A stretch of 64,000 bases of DNA from Pratylenchus scribneri. Lineage: Eukaryota > Nematoda > Chromadorea > Rhabditida > Pratylenchidae. The DNA lies in NCBI GenBank assembly GCA_030063045.1, contig JAQSEB010000033.1:1488001-1552000 (forward strand). The letters run 5' to 3'. The notes below the pieces were generated by a model. That model did no database searches and was not told the origin of the DNA. It saw only the letters and a list, made by a program, of their open reading frames with translations. The translations under genes were made by a program, and so were the position numbers. This document shows positions 45,622 to 61,658 of this stretch, in pieces (the stretch's first letter is position 1; every line of letters begins with the position of its first letter).

Positions 45622-48600
45622 TCAATAGTCCCCAATTCCAAATTCGAACGGCGAATGTGGCTCAATAATTTTGTTCTCCTTTGCCTCCTTTTCACCGGTC
45701 ACTCCATCAGCAATGGCGGTTTTCACTCCTCCAGTCGGGTCTGCATAAACTTCATCTTCATCTGGTTTTTGGTCCTCAAGTAAAATGATGCCTCCTTGTG
45801 AAATTGGCTTGATCGGAGCATATCGGGCGCCATCGGTCATTGACAATTTCCGCATTTGCAAACGAACAACGCGGGCGGGATTGGAAATGTTGTGGAACGA
45901 AGGTTCGGGCATATCCTTTGGCCTTAAAAAATTAATAATTTATTCTTAAATGAATGCTAAATACTTACTTTTCCTCCTCCTTTGTCGCAATTGCCGGCGC
46001 ATGCCCCTTCTTTTTGTTCGCAATGGAAAGGACCGCTGTTTCGACTTTGCCAGCACTCTCCTTCTTCTTTTCTTCCAGCGGTGGAGGATAAGCAAAAAGT
46101 GATTGTTTGGATTTGCAGCGGAATTCAATTTTTGGCATCTTTAATTTAATTTATTATGGTTGATTTTATTATTTAAACCGACCCGTAATTCCTTATTGAG
46201 TCCAATCAGGCAAGTGGGCCGAAATGCCAGCGAAATGAAATGCGTCATTGAGTGCCAATACCAATTTTGCAGGAACACAAATGTACCCAACACGGCCGGC
46301 ATGTCCGGTTGTCCTTGACGATTGTGCAACGATAATGTCACATTTCTGCCTCCCGCATCCAAAATGCCCTGTGCAATGATGGCGCCAAACTGAAAAAGAC
46401 ATTATATTTTAAGGGCCATAAAAAACTTTTACCTTGGTAATGGTGTCTTCGCCCTTCTCGGTGATCATTTTCATGATATTTTTGCGGAATTCCACAACAT
46501 TTTCGCAGGTCGGGGCAGTTTGTTGGATCAAAATGAAGGATAATGCAATGAGGGCACCTTGACGAACATAGTTCTCTTGGTCTTGCAACAGCGGCTCAAG
46601 TTTGGAAATTGATTCCTAAAATACAAAATATTTATGTTTAAATTAAAGTCTGAACAATTACTTTGTATCCCGTCCCTGCGCTTGCAATTGCCAATGCGAT
46701 GGCCGCACCATAACGAATATGTCCATTGAAGTGTTGAATCAGCGTGTCAACGTAGAGCAAGCATGTGCTAGGATCACTAAAATAAAACTATAAAATTTTG
46801 TTAAATCGATTAATATTTACCCGCTCAATACAAAACCAACAGCAATTGTGCTGAATCGCTTCACATCATTGCTCGGGTCCGATGCCACTTTAGTCAGGAG
46901 GCGCAGGATAACATCTGCTTTGCCACTGCCCGTATAGGCCATTGCCATCTGATGATAAAAAAATATTTGATCATAAAATTTTATTAAAAAAACCATGCAA
47001 ACTGCCGTCTGTCGCAGAATCGCCTCAGAATTATTCTCTCCCAATGTGGCAATCCATCTAAAGAAGAATATGTTTTATTTATTAATTTTCTGACCGCTCT
47101 GCTTTGTCCAATGCTCCATAGGCCAACATGGCGATTCCAGTGCGCAATCCCCGTTGAATTTTGTCATGTTGAGTTTCCAATATGTATTGTCTCATTTCTT
47201 GGAATGCCTTAAAAAATAAAAATTTGGTATTTTTATTAATGTTTAAACCTCTTCATTCATCGATCCGGCCATCACCAAGCCCATTGCAGTTCCAGCGGCT
47301 TCACCGGCCACGGCCTCATTTTGGTAGAGAATCTCGCGCAATTGGTCATACACATTTTGATTCCGTGTTCCGAGGGCTGCCAATCCCAATGCAAGACATG
47401 CACCATGACGAACTGCACTTGTTGTTGCCAGCATCAGCTGTTCGGACAAATATTGGATGACAGTTTGATTCCCGTGGTTGGAATGGATTAAGCCTAAATT
47501 TAGAAGAATATTATTATTTATTTTTAAAATGTAAATAAACCGTAAGCATAAAGAGCACCGCCTTCCTTGTAACCAAATTGATCTTGATCACCTTTTGGCA
47601 AATATTCATCCAATATTTCCTTGGCCTCGCGTTCATGTCCCTAAAATTTTAATTTTACGTTCTCAAAGAATTTTAAAATTACCTTGTGAATTAGTCCGAG
47701 CGAAGCAACTGTGTTGAATTTATTCCAATTTGTGGCCTTTGAAACCCATTCCAAATTCTCTCTAAATTAATTAAAATCTTAATTAAATATTAAAAATTTC
47801 TAAAAACCTCAAAAAATCATCACAAGTTGTACCAGTATGCATCAGACCATTGGCAATCACCGTTGCGTTGTGTGCACAATTTCTTCGAGCCGCCTCCTTG
47901 ATTTGATTCAGAATCAACATGTCGGTGTGGTTGTTTCGGATGAGAAATTGCATATGATGTTTGATTGCTTCATCGCCGTCCAAAATTGATTGCAAATTCT
48001 TTTTGAATGCTGCAATCGGCCTGTCCTTGTCTTCTTCATTGTTCTTCGATAATTCCTGCTTGAGCTGTCCCAAAAATTGTTGTGGTGCATTTTCGTGCAG
48101 ATCAAAAGCCAATTGGTATGCCACGAGTGGATTATTCTGTAAATTGAAAATATTTATTATATTCATTGTTTAATAAAATTACCGTTGCCAACAAACGATC
48201 AATTATTTCTGCAACTTGCTGAGAGCGATCAAGTTTAATCAGACACTTAATAATAAAATTTTAATTAAAGCATTTGTTTATGATTGCTTACCTGACACAT
48301 TGCATTCACTTTTGTGTAGATTTTTTGTAGATCTCCCGCCTCCGCCGGCTTCTCGAACAAATTGAAAATGAGATCAAGGACCTTTCCTCGGAATTGAACA
48401 TCCAACTGTGATTGCTGAACTTTGTCGAGGGTATCCACCAAAACGGTCGTAGTGTCAGTCGATTCTTGAGCTACAATTGCTTTGGCAACCATGTCGATTC
48501 GGCGAGTGTCCAATGCCAATCCAATGACAGATCGGTAGTCGTGTTGTTCCAGACTCTGATTGAAGATGCGGTCAACAAGTGCATCAAGTTTGCTGGTATC

Positions 48601-49068
48601 CATATTCTTATTCTTCTTCTGCTTATATGCGTCGAGTGCTAGTTGAATAATTTTGTTGACATACTGAAAGTATAATTATAAACATTGTAATGAAAAAGTG
48701 AGGAATACCAATGCATCATGTCCATTAAAGTCATCCTTCACTGTCAAGTTGAACAATTCACCGGAAGCAAGTGCGCAATCCAAGGCTTGATTGTAATGTT
48801 CCGAACAGTAAGCAATTTTTGAGCAGATCAACGATGCCTTGCTTCGTCCAATCTCAGTAAATTGCTTATCAATTGACAATGCCTCAATGATGTTAATTGA
48901 ACGAGCCATTTCGAACCATGTTGCCGTAATGACGCGCCAGTCATCAAGATTGTTGAGTATGAACATTTTATCATCGTAGGATTTGTGCGGGTCACTCAGC
49001 GATTGAAGATAAATTGCTGCACCTGTCGGTGTTGGATTTTGTCGCCAGTTTTCAATTGATTGCGCCAT
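45622..49068 (-). CDS. 26S proteasome regulatory subunit RPN2/PSMD1
   Basis: Largest non-ATPase subunit of the 19S base, a PC-repeat solenoid that anchors RPN10/RPN13. The - strand exons read an N-terminal helical rod ([37 protein letters not shown]), [40 protein letters not shown] and [22 protein letters not shown] repeats follow: [48 protein letters not shown]. The end has [33 protein letters not shown], a Lys-rich acidic linker and the [18 protein letters not shown] motif. ATG at 49066-49068, stop at 45622-45624. About twelve exons, and no frame break was noticed. The length of roughly 950 residues is as expected. Confidence 0.95.
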
Positions 49069-49845
49069 TTTATTTCAATATTTTTTCTAAAAAACAATTT
49101 TATTTTGCTAAAAGCAGTAAATGGTTAATAGTTTGCTTTAAGAATTCATTGGGTTACAAAAACCAATTGTCATCAAAAACAATGTGAATGAAATCAATCT
49201 GAAATGAAAAGATAAAGAAAAGAAGATTTTCTTATCATCTTTTTATAGTCTTTTTTTTTCTTACAAGAAATAAAAATGATCATACCGGGGGAATAAATGA
49301 AGTGAAGAGAGAGAAAGAGAAACGAAGGAGAGGGAGTGATGAAAGAAAGAAAAGAAAATGAGACACGCGTCCTCCGTCCTCCTCCGTCCTCCCATGATTT
49401 TAATAAACCGGCACCTTTGAATGAACCTTTTTGAGTTGGCAATTTTTTGTTTGAGTTGGAAATTTTTTAGTAATTTTTAAACCATTTTGTAGCCCAGAGT
49501 CTTTTGTACAAAACCTATTGACGGATTTTGAATCCATGAAGGGAACGGAGATAGCCTTCCTCCCTTTTCGTTGGACGCGGGCTAGGTTTGGATTTTTTCT
49601 ATTCCCATCGCATCCCACGTCCTACCACCCCAATTCCCAATAACAATTCCTAGAATAATAACAAAATAATCGATAAAAAATTTGGAATTTTTATTTGTGC
49701 TGGCTGGTACTAGTAGGAAAAGAAATTCCTATTAATCCATTATCATTCATTCATCATTAATTTTATAAAATTTTCAGAAGAAACTTATAAAAAAATTAAA
49801 ATTCGGTCTTCATTTCGCAACATTATTACTGCTTTAACAAGCAAA
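49069..49845. promoter_or_regulatory. Divergent promoter region between RPN2 and MYG1
   Basis: 777 bp between - strand RPN2 and + strand MYG1. It contains a purine-only-like GA tract (about 49300-49361) followed by repeats of CCTCCGT (49368-49393). This strand-asymmetric combination could form triplex or nucleosome-free DNA. No coding sequence was recognised, and a 60-80 codon open frame over the GA tract is low complexity. Confidence 0.5.
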
Positions 49846-51002
49846 ATGAGTTATATTGGAACTCATGATGGAAAATTCCACTGCGATGAAATTTTTGCTT
49901 GCTATATGCTCAAAAAATTACCGAAGTTTGCGGATTACAAAATTCTGAGGACTAGAGACACGAAAATACTTGAAAAATGCTCAATTATTGTTGATGTTGG
50001 CGGAATTTATTCTCATAATGACAAAAAATATGACCATCATCAGCGAGAATTTACGGAAACAATGAAAACAATTACCGGACTGGATTTTCAAGTAAGTCAT
50101 ATCAATACATAATTATATACAAAATAATTATTGCAGACTAAATTGAGCTCAGCTGGTTTGGTATATGCACATTATGGAAAAGAAGTGATTGCAAAAATAC
50201 TGGAAATTGAGAATGGCATTGATCCAATCCAAATGTGGAAGAAGTTATGTACAATCGCCTTTACAAAAATTTCGTGGAAGCCGTAGATGCAATCGACAAT
50301 GGGATTCAACAATTTGAAGGAACACCAAAGTAAGTACGATTGAGGATTACGATTATTATTTCCGTTTTAGATACATATTATCCAGCACCCTTACTTCGCG
50401 TGTGGACAGCTGTAATCCAGCCTGGAACGATCCTGACCCTGATCCGGAAAAGGGCTTCAATAAAGCGATGGGAATAGTTGGAGAGGAATTTGAAGAAAGA
50501 GTTCGCTACATTTATAAATCCTGGCTTCCGGCACGCCAATTGGTCTTAGATGCAATAAAATTGCGAAAAGAGGTACAAATGGCGTAAAATTCGATTGATT
50601 AACAATAAAATTAAAGGCACATCCAAGTGGACGTATTTTGATTTTTGAGCAAGGAGGGATGCCGTGGAAGACTCATTTTTTTGAATTGGAAGAAGAGATG
50701 AAATTGCAGGATGAGCGAATTTGTCTTGTGGTTTTCAAAGACACAAATGGAACTTGGCGTGTGCAATCCATTCCAATATCGGAGACAAGCGGATTTGAAA
50801 ATCGGTATAAATTTGCAATTTAAACATTTTTAATTATATTTCATTCAGAATTTTGCTCCCTTGGAAAGGTTATCGAGAAAAGGAATTGGAAGAACAATCC
50901 GGCATTTCTGGAGCAATTTTCGTGCATATTTCCGGTTTTATTGGAGGAGTTAAAACGAAAGAAGGTGCATTGAAAATGGCAGAGAAGACATTGGAACAAT
51001 AA
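49846..51002 (+). CDS. MYG1 exonuclease (UPF0160), with a frame break
   Basis: DHH-like 3'-5' RNA exonuclease acting in the nucleus and mitochondria. Exon 1 (49846-50091) has YIGTHDGKFHCDEIFACYML and the metal-site DVGGIY...YDHHQREF. Exon 2 continues TKLSSAGLVYAHYGKEVIA. Later parts match the family throughout: LYKNFVEAVDAIDNGI, CNPAWNDPDPDPEKGFNKAM, SWLPARQLVLDAI, the QGGMPWKTHFFELE segment, and GAIFVHISGFIGG near the end. Between about 50210 and 50232 the frame moves by one base (GIDP continues as NVEEVMYNRLYKNF one frame over) with no intron signals. This is either a one-base assembly deletion or a real lesion. The galectin gene starts 193 bp after the stop on the same strand. Confidence 0.85.
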
Positions 51003-51194
51003 ATAAATGAAGAGAATTTAATGAAATAATCTCATATTTATTTTTGTTGACTTTTAAACATATATTTTATTTCGCAATAAATAAATCATTATATTTTTAT
51101 TATTTTTTGTATTAATTTTGGTTTTTTAAAGCCAATAATATTATAATTTCCATGATTTTAGTTTATTTTGTAAAATAATTGATTTAAAGGATTA

Positions 51195-52702
51195 ATGGAA
51201 AATTTTATCTTACCAACGCCGGCGCACCATAATGTGGTAAGAATTCAATTTAAAATTCAATAAACGTAAAATTATTTAGCCGGTGCCATTTGCTGCGGAT
51301 ATTCCAGGCGGTGTTTTTCCGGGCAAAGCAATTTTAGTCAAAGGAGTTGTGCTGAATTCAAAAAGGAAGAACGATTCAAAATTGATTTATGCTGCGGAAA
51401 ATTGGTCCAGGGCGATCATCAAGATGGTTTGTTTTTTAAATTATTTTTTATTTGATTTCTAATATTTTAGATAAGGCAATTCATGTGAATCCACAATTTG
51501 ACAAAGGCGGACTATTTTCAAGGCCGGATAAAACAATTGTATTGAATTCTATGATCAACAATCAATGGGGCGCCGAACAACGCTGTCAAAATACATTGGA
51601 ATTGGGCAAACCATTCTCAATTCGAATACTCATTTTACGGGACTATTTCAAAGTAACCAAAAAATAAAATTATTGATTTATTCATCTAAAAGATTTCATT
51701 GAATGGAAAACATTTGAGCGATTTTATTCATCGAGTTCCGCTGGAGACCATCAAATGTATTTTTGTGGCCGGTTGCCTTAGCATTGATATGATCGAATAT
51801 CAAGGAAATGTTGGTCCATTTTAAAAATTTTTAACTAATTTTATTTTTCCAGCGACCGGATATCCCGACAATAAATTCCACTTGCCCAACACCAAATGCA
51901 CCGTCATGTTTGGATTCTCCAATTGAAGTGATTAAGCCAGTAAGTTGTTCAAAATTTAACATTTATAATTTTTGTTTAAGGATGTTCCATTCATCTTTCC
52001 AATTCCGGACGCAATTGGAAGCGATTTTTTGCCTCCACGTGAAATTTTCATCATCCTGACACCTCAGCTCAATGCCAAATGCTTTTCGGTGAACCTTCTT
52101 TGTGCGGAAGAATATCTCTTCCATTTTCGGGTCGATTTCCCGGACAGAGATGCACCCGGGACCGGGAATGAGCGGGTGAGTTCAATTATTTTTATAAATA
52201 AAATATAAAGGAGAAAGATATAATTTAAATTGATTTATAGTCGTCAGTTTCAAATTAAATTTATAGGTACCATTCACATTCTTTCAGAGGATACTTCGCA
52301 AAAATAAGACATTAAAAAAGGCTAAATTAGAGGTTCAAAATAAATTCATTCTACTTTTTAACTTTGGATTAAAAAATTCAAATTAAGGGAGCTGTGATTC
52401 GGAACAACACAAAATTGGGTGAATGGCAGAGAGAAGAACGCCAAATGGGCTGATTCCCTTTCACGCCTGGAATAACTGCAGGTTTATTTTTTTAAAATTC
52501 AATTTAATTAATACAATATTTTTCTTTAGATTTGAAAATCATTGCATCCAGCCAAGGCCTCAAGGTTATCATTGATGGAACATTCTTCTGTGATTTCAAC
52601 TATCGACCATCCGGACCATTGCCGACAGAATTATCCAAAATAACAATCGAAGGGGATGTGGGCTTGCAAAAATTCACATTCCGAAACCGCCAACAGAATT
52701 GA
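51195..52702 (+). CDS. Tandem-repeat galectin, with a frameshift and an in-frame stop
   Basis: Beta-galactoside-binding lectin with two carbohydrate-recognition domains. CRD1: PVPFAADIPGGVFPGKAILVKG, then in another frame EERFKIDLCCGKLVQGDHQD and AIHVNPQFDKGGLF, with the WGAEQR motif after NNQ, then PFSIRILILRDYFKISLNG. CRD2: PFIFPIPDAIGSDFLPPREIFI, YLFHFRVDFPDRDAPGTGNER, AVIRNNTKLGEWQREERQ, then FPFTPGITADLKIIASSQGL in frame after a TGA at 52451-52453. The frame change at about 51360-51364 falls in an A run, and one added A would restore the family sequence. CRD1 keeps H-N-R-type positions only in part (HVNPQF, WGAEQR). With two lesions it may be a pseudogene, or the assembly may have errors here. 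Confidence 0.75.
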
Positions 52703-52957
52703 GCTTAAAAAATACGAGATATTTATATATGATAATGATCATTCTATAAATTTTTTTCCTTAATTTACTTTGTTTTTTGTATTTACCATGTCGACTTTTT
52801 CTTTACAAGACGCTTCAAATATTCACTTTAATTTAAATAAATGATATAAAATATAATTTATTCAATTTATATTTAAAAAAGAATAAGCGAATGTGAATGT
52901 TTAAAAATGCGAATGTTTGAAAATGTGAATCTAATAAGGCACATCTTCTTTGAATTG

Positions 52958-54587
<1,630 letters not shown>

Positions 54588-54872
54588 TTCCAACTTTTTG
54601 GATAGAAAATAAATTATTAATCATTTCAATTAAAAAATGAATTGTTTTTAAAACAATTATGAGACATAATTAATTCAATTCCAATTGAGATTTGATTTAT
54701 CAAAGCATTAATTAAGGTTTTAAATAAAGCAACAAAAATGGCGATGTTGTCGAAAAGAAAAACAAAATTGTTCTTTATTACTTAAATCAACAAATATCAA
54801 AAATGAATTCCTCTGGTTTAATTTGAATAGGTCGACAATTATTCCTCTTCTTCATTCATTCATTCGATTGCA

Positions 54873-56993
<2,121 letters not shown>

Positions 56994-57576
56994 TTTTGAT
57001 TTTAATTTTTTCTCTATTGATTATAAAATTTTAATATTGATTTAATTAAAACAGATGTAAATGCTTATTAGCTACGGCTCGGCTTTCTATTTCATGTTGC
57101 TTATTGAAGGTAAGCGCCGATGTGCTAGCTAAATGCTATGCCAAAGCTAAACTATAAACTAATGTTAATGTGAATTGTGAATGTGAAAGGAAAGTGAAAA
57201 ACTCGGATAAAATGTCTCGAATTCGCGAAAGGCGAAACGCTTCTGCTGCTGGGTGGGTGGGATTGGGATGGCAGTAGCAGTGGCAGGGAAGGAAAGGGAA
57301 ACCAGCAAGAGCAAGCACTAATAATTCCTTATAACAAAACTTTTGTTGAAAGCAAGAGAGTTCCATCAATTAATCCCCACTTACTTTACAAATTTTCCTC
57401 CCTGTGCTGCTATTAATCGATCGCTTGCGCAGTCATAGTCAAAGTAATAATATAATATCTTGAGTATTTATCTTCTAATCTCTCATCTTTTTTTGTGATT
57501 TAATTTTTTAATATTTTTTTTTAAATTTTAGATTGATTAAATTATTGAACATCTACCTATTTATCAACGAAAAGAA
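56994..57576. promoter_or_regulatory. Divergent promoter region between CCT5 and the epsinR gene
   Basis: 583 bp between two diverging start codons. The middle (57060-57330) is richer in GC than the flanks and includes GCTACGGCTCGGC and GGGTGGGTGGGATTGGGATGG stretches. A tract of AT follows next to the epsinR start. No gene was seen. Confidence 0.45.
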
Positions 57577-59416
57577 ATGTCTGATTTGGTTTGTTACCTA
57601 ATTTTAATTCCTTTATTTTATAAACATTTTTTAGTTCCAAGGAATTGCATCTTTAACTAAAACAGTCCAACAAACACTGAACAGTTATGAGGTCCGGAAA
57701 CTTGGGGACAAAGTGTAATTCCATTTTTTAAAAAAATCGATTCAACATAAGAAAAATTTAAGGCAAGGTTATGTGATGAATTTTACGGAAACTGAGCAGA
57801 AAGTGCGGGAAGCGACAAATGAAGATCCATGGGGTAAATTAACCTAAATTACTAATAAATGGGATTTTTAAGGGCCGACAGGACCAGAAATGCAGGAAAT
57901 TGCCAGCTTAACATTTCAATACGATCAATTCTCAGAAGTTATGGGAATGCTCTGGAAAAGGATGCTACAAGATCACAAAGTTGCTTGGCGACGAGTTTAC
58001 AAAGTAAAATCAACATCCAAATACATTTAAAAACAAAATCATTTTAGTCACTGATCCTTCTGAATCATTTACTCAAAAATGGTAGCGAACGAGTAATCAG
58101 CACAACACGGGATCATATGTTCGAATTGAGAGCATTGGAAAGTTATAAATGCATTGATGAACGAGGCAAAGACGAAGGAATAAATGTTCGCCATCGTGCC
58201 AAATTGATACTTGAATTGTTGAATGATGAGGAATTGTTGCGAACAGAGAGGAGGAAAGCAAAGACGGAAGGAAGAAAAGTATCAAGGATTCTCCAAAGAT
58301 GATATGCTAGTCAGAGGAGGTGGAGCATCTTCCAAATTCGATTCATTTGAAAGATGGAATGAGAAGAAAGAAAGTCGCTCAATGGATTTCAAAGACAAAA
58401 AGGAATTTGGTGGTGAAGAAAAAATGGGAGGAGGAGGGGGAATTGGTGGTCGAAGGGAAGTGACCGCATTCGACTTTGATGAATCCCGATCACATGCAAA
58501 TGGTTCACCGGAATTGGGTATCCGAGAGGTGAGTAAATTCCATTAATTTCAAATTCGACAAATATTTCAGAGAACACCTGAACCAGTGGAAGTGAATGAC
58601 GACGATGATGATTTTGGCGATTTTACTTCGGCCAGAGCCACTAACAATGCTCCACCAAAACCTGCTGCTACACAAAATTTATCTTCCATCAAATTGCAAA
58701 TATCGGCACCAATACAAAAGGTTTGAATATTTTGTTTCAAAAATAAATTTGAATTTTTAAGGCACCTCGACCACCATCAATCTCTTCAACTGGAGGTGAA
58801 ATCGATTTTCTTGGACTTGGGGACTTTGGGAACAGTCAAAAATCGGCCACTCATCCGCCACAACCGCCAGCTAATAGCAACATTCTTCTGGATGATCTTT
58901 TTGGTGATACATCATCGGCGACTCCAATTCAAAAAACCAATCCAAAAGGAGGGAATCCAACGGATCCATTCGACTTATTTTTCAATCCACCAACGGCACA
59001 AACACGTAAATAACATGTTCACAAATTTAAATAAATTATTTTAGCTTCACAAACATTTGATCCAATGGGCAAAGGATTTGGCTTAGAAGCAAATGGCAAA
59101 CAAGAAAATGATTTGCAGCCTGTTGCATCCTCAAAGTCACCATCGAGCAATGGCAATAACTCAAAATTAGGCAGCACTTGGGAAGATTTGAAAGGAAAGT
59201 CAGTTTAAAATTCTTCTTTTTTCCCAATGATTTATCCAAATTTTTAGAGTGAACATTGATTTCGAGAATCTTTCGCTCAAAAATTCGCCTACTAAAACGA
59301 AACTTTCCCTCAATGAGCTCAAAAATTCAACACCAAAAGGACCGACTCCATCGGGTAAGTTTAAAAATGATAAGCTAAATTTACGTAAATTTTAAGATGG
59401 TGGCGGCTTTTGGTGA
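57577..59416 (+). CDS. ENTH-domain protein, epsinR/CLINT1 homolog, with a frame break
   Basis: Clathrin-adaptor partner at the trans-Golgi network and endosomes that binds PI4P, AP-1 and SNAREs. The ENTH domain is complete: ASLTKTVQQTLNSYEVRKLGD, VMNFTETEQKVREATNEDPWGPTG, VMGMLWKRMLQDHKVAWRRVYK, SLILLNHLLKNGSERVI, and YKCIDERGKDEGINVRHRAKL. The tail carries acidic clathrin/AP-1-type motifs (DDDDDFGDFTS, IDFLGLGDF, ILLDDLFGD, DPFDLFF) and ends GGGFW with the stop at 59414-59416. Around 58255-58275 the family sequence passes from ERRKAK to KEEKYQGFSKDD only by a one-base frame change, with no intron signals. This looks like one extra base. Exon 2 uses donor GTAATT at 57714, which keeps the ENTH frame. 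Confidence 0.92.
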
Positions 59417-59962
59417 ACAAAGAAGAACAAAAGAATTTGCATACTGAAGAATGCGCCTTTGTTCCTTACCCTTTCAAAAATCAACCAAAGATACACCGGG
59501 CTTCCCAATTAATTTGTTCAAATTATTTTTTGATTGTGGTAATTTTATCCCTATTTATCTGTCTACTCTTTTCTAACCTCACCATTCGTCTATCGCTTTT
59601 CTCTCCCTCATGCATGTGCACTGTTATTTTAAATTACCCATTTCACCCTCGCCAAAACCAAAAATCAAGCAAAAAATTTCCATCAGTACCTTTTTTATTC
59701 ATTTCTTGCTCTGTGATAGTTCTATTTTCCATATTTTCCTCTTCTTCGATTTTCCATCCACCCATCAAATCGGTATAAATTTTTGTTTAACAATATTTAT
59801 AAAACACTTTTCATGCATAATTATATAAATGTGACCCGAAATATAAAAATAAAAGTGAGGGAATTTTGTTACATTTAAAAAACAATATTAGAAAATTACA
59901 ATAAATTTGGAGGGGGGGGGGGATATTTAGGCTGAGTTAACAAATTTTGATCATTGCATTTT
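59417..59962. other. Convergent 3' region between the epsinR gene and HUT-1
   Basis: Low-complexity CT-rich and AT-rich DNA, with an AATAAA-type signal near 59848 and an 11-base G run at 59912-59922. An open frame at 59410-59778 shows no family features and is probably chance in the 3' UTR. Confidence 0.5.
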
Positions 59963-61201
59963 TCAAATTTTCTTGTCCTCAATCTCCGATGGCATCGGCG
60001 TGTAACCATTCTGCTTCTTCTTCATCGCTTCTTGATGATTTTTCCGACTGTCGACAGCGTCCAGCATGAGTGCAGTGAAAACGAGGACAATTCCAATTAT
60101 ATGCCGGCTGGTATATGGATGCGAGAAAAGTAGAATTGAAATGGCCAGACTGAAGAGCTAAAATATTGGAGATCAATTTAATAATGTAAATGTTTATTTT
60201 ACAAACCTTTCTCAATGTGGTGACAATAGAGCAGGTCAATGGACCGAAATCAGTCACAGTTTTGAAAATGAAACACTGAATTTATTTGTGAGTGTATTTA
60301 TTTAATTTTTCCATTAAACCTGTCCAATGGCACCAGCAATAGAAAATAAAATGATTTGTTGAAGAGTAGTTGGGTAGGCGGCAATGAATCGGAAGAAGGC
60401 GGCCAATTCCCCCGATGCAATTAGCATAAGTGAGAGGAAAAAGGTGGAGAAAGCGTTCATCGCAAACATCATTGTCCATTTGTCGGTTGTATGATAATGA
60501 CGAATTCGATCTATAAAATTCAAAATAAAAAGTTTAATAGTAATAGATAATTTAACCTTGAACCGCGCCAGTCATCCCATCCATGGCCAAAGAAGCACAA
60601 AGTAGGAATTCACCACTGTCAAATTGAAATGAACTATTTCCTTTGCCCGGCTTGTATAGGAAAATGGCCATTCCAGTGACAATCAGCAAAATATAAAAAT
60701 ATTTCCGCCATGGATAATGTTTGTGAGCAAAAAGAACGCCGAATAGCAAAATTGGTATTGGCTTACATGATTTACCCAGAACCTGAGTTGGGTAGTTGAT
60801 CCACTCAAGTGCCATATTTGAGAATAACATTGCAAGAAAATAACTGATTGAACATGCTGAATATAGATATGCAGGCACTGTATCCATTGAGTGAGAATTA
60901 TTGCGTTTTCGGGCGATCCAGGCCAAAATCAAATTGCTAGCACATTGAAAAAATACCAAAGCTTGCATATAAACGAACTTCTCGCCATTTTCGCCATATG
61001 CTTTTTGAGTTCTTTAAATATAAACTTTTACTCAGCAGTTAATTAATAAAATAGTACTTACATTTTCTCTTGAAATATGCTGAAAGCTCCGTAGCAAACA
61101 ATAATTCCCCCAGCATAAAATATTAAATTCAATGCCCGTTGGGTCCAAGTTTGTAGTGAAGCTTGATATAATGTACTGTTAGAAATTTTATGATTTGACA
61201 T
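59963..61201 (-). CDS. ER nucleotide-sugar/ATP transporter SLC35B1 (HUT-1 type)
   Basis: Multi-pass ER membrane transporter of the UDP-galactose transporter-related family, reported in animals to support ER homeostasis. The - strand exons read LNLIFYAGGIIVCYGAFSIFQE, VYMQALVFFQCASNLILAWI, YLYSACSISYFLAMLFSNMALEW, the family hallmark YPTQVLGKSCKPIPILLFGV, YFYILLIVTGMAIFLYKPGKG, LLCASLAMDGMTGAVQ, TVTDFGPLTCSIVTTLRK and GIVLVFTALMLDAVDSRK. The end is basic (EDKKI) with the stop at 59963-59965, which resembles a di-lysine ER signal though not a perfect KKXX. The start at 61199-61201 (MSNHKISNSTLYQ) follows a TTTTTCAG acceptor, suggesting trans-splicing. A longer open frame upstream is probably UTR. 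Confidence 0.93.
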
Positions 61202-61658
61202 GTAAAATAATTTGATACCTCTGAAAAATGAAATTTTAAGCATAAAATAAAGACAGGGAATAAATAAAATGTAATCAATCAAATCAATAATCAAATAGAA
61301 TAGAATGGAACCATCATGAACCAATCAATAAATCAATATCAAAATTAATGGACGAAGACGATAAGTATAAAACGCAAACACGCCCCAATCATAGCCCTAA
61401 TCTTAAGCCTTAACCTTAAGTACTATTAGCCTATAAAATTAAGTGTCCTGCCGGTCCCCTCTCGCCTTCTACCGCTCCCCCTCCCCTCTATTTGAACCGT
61501 GCATGAAGTTCTATTCATTTGTTTACCGGCCCGCCTTTTACAATTTCATTCATAAATTTATTAAAAATTGCAAATGTCTAATAATAATAATAAATGAACA
61601 TTTCCACTATGAGATTTTTTTATTAATCTTGTATCTCGTTTTTAGATTATTTTATGAA

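Noticed and set aside
59410..59778. 122-codon + strand frame after the epsinR stop
   Set aside because: Hydrophobic low-complexity translation from a CT-rich 3' region, with no ortholog-like motif and a convergent gene just downstream.
61443..61658. Longer N-terminus for the kinase (frame open from 61443)
   Set aside because: A splice acceptor (TTTTTAG) lies just before the conserved start, and the upstream residues are not kinase-like. It is probably UTR, intron or outron.
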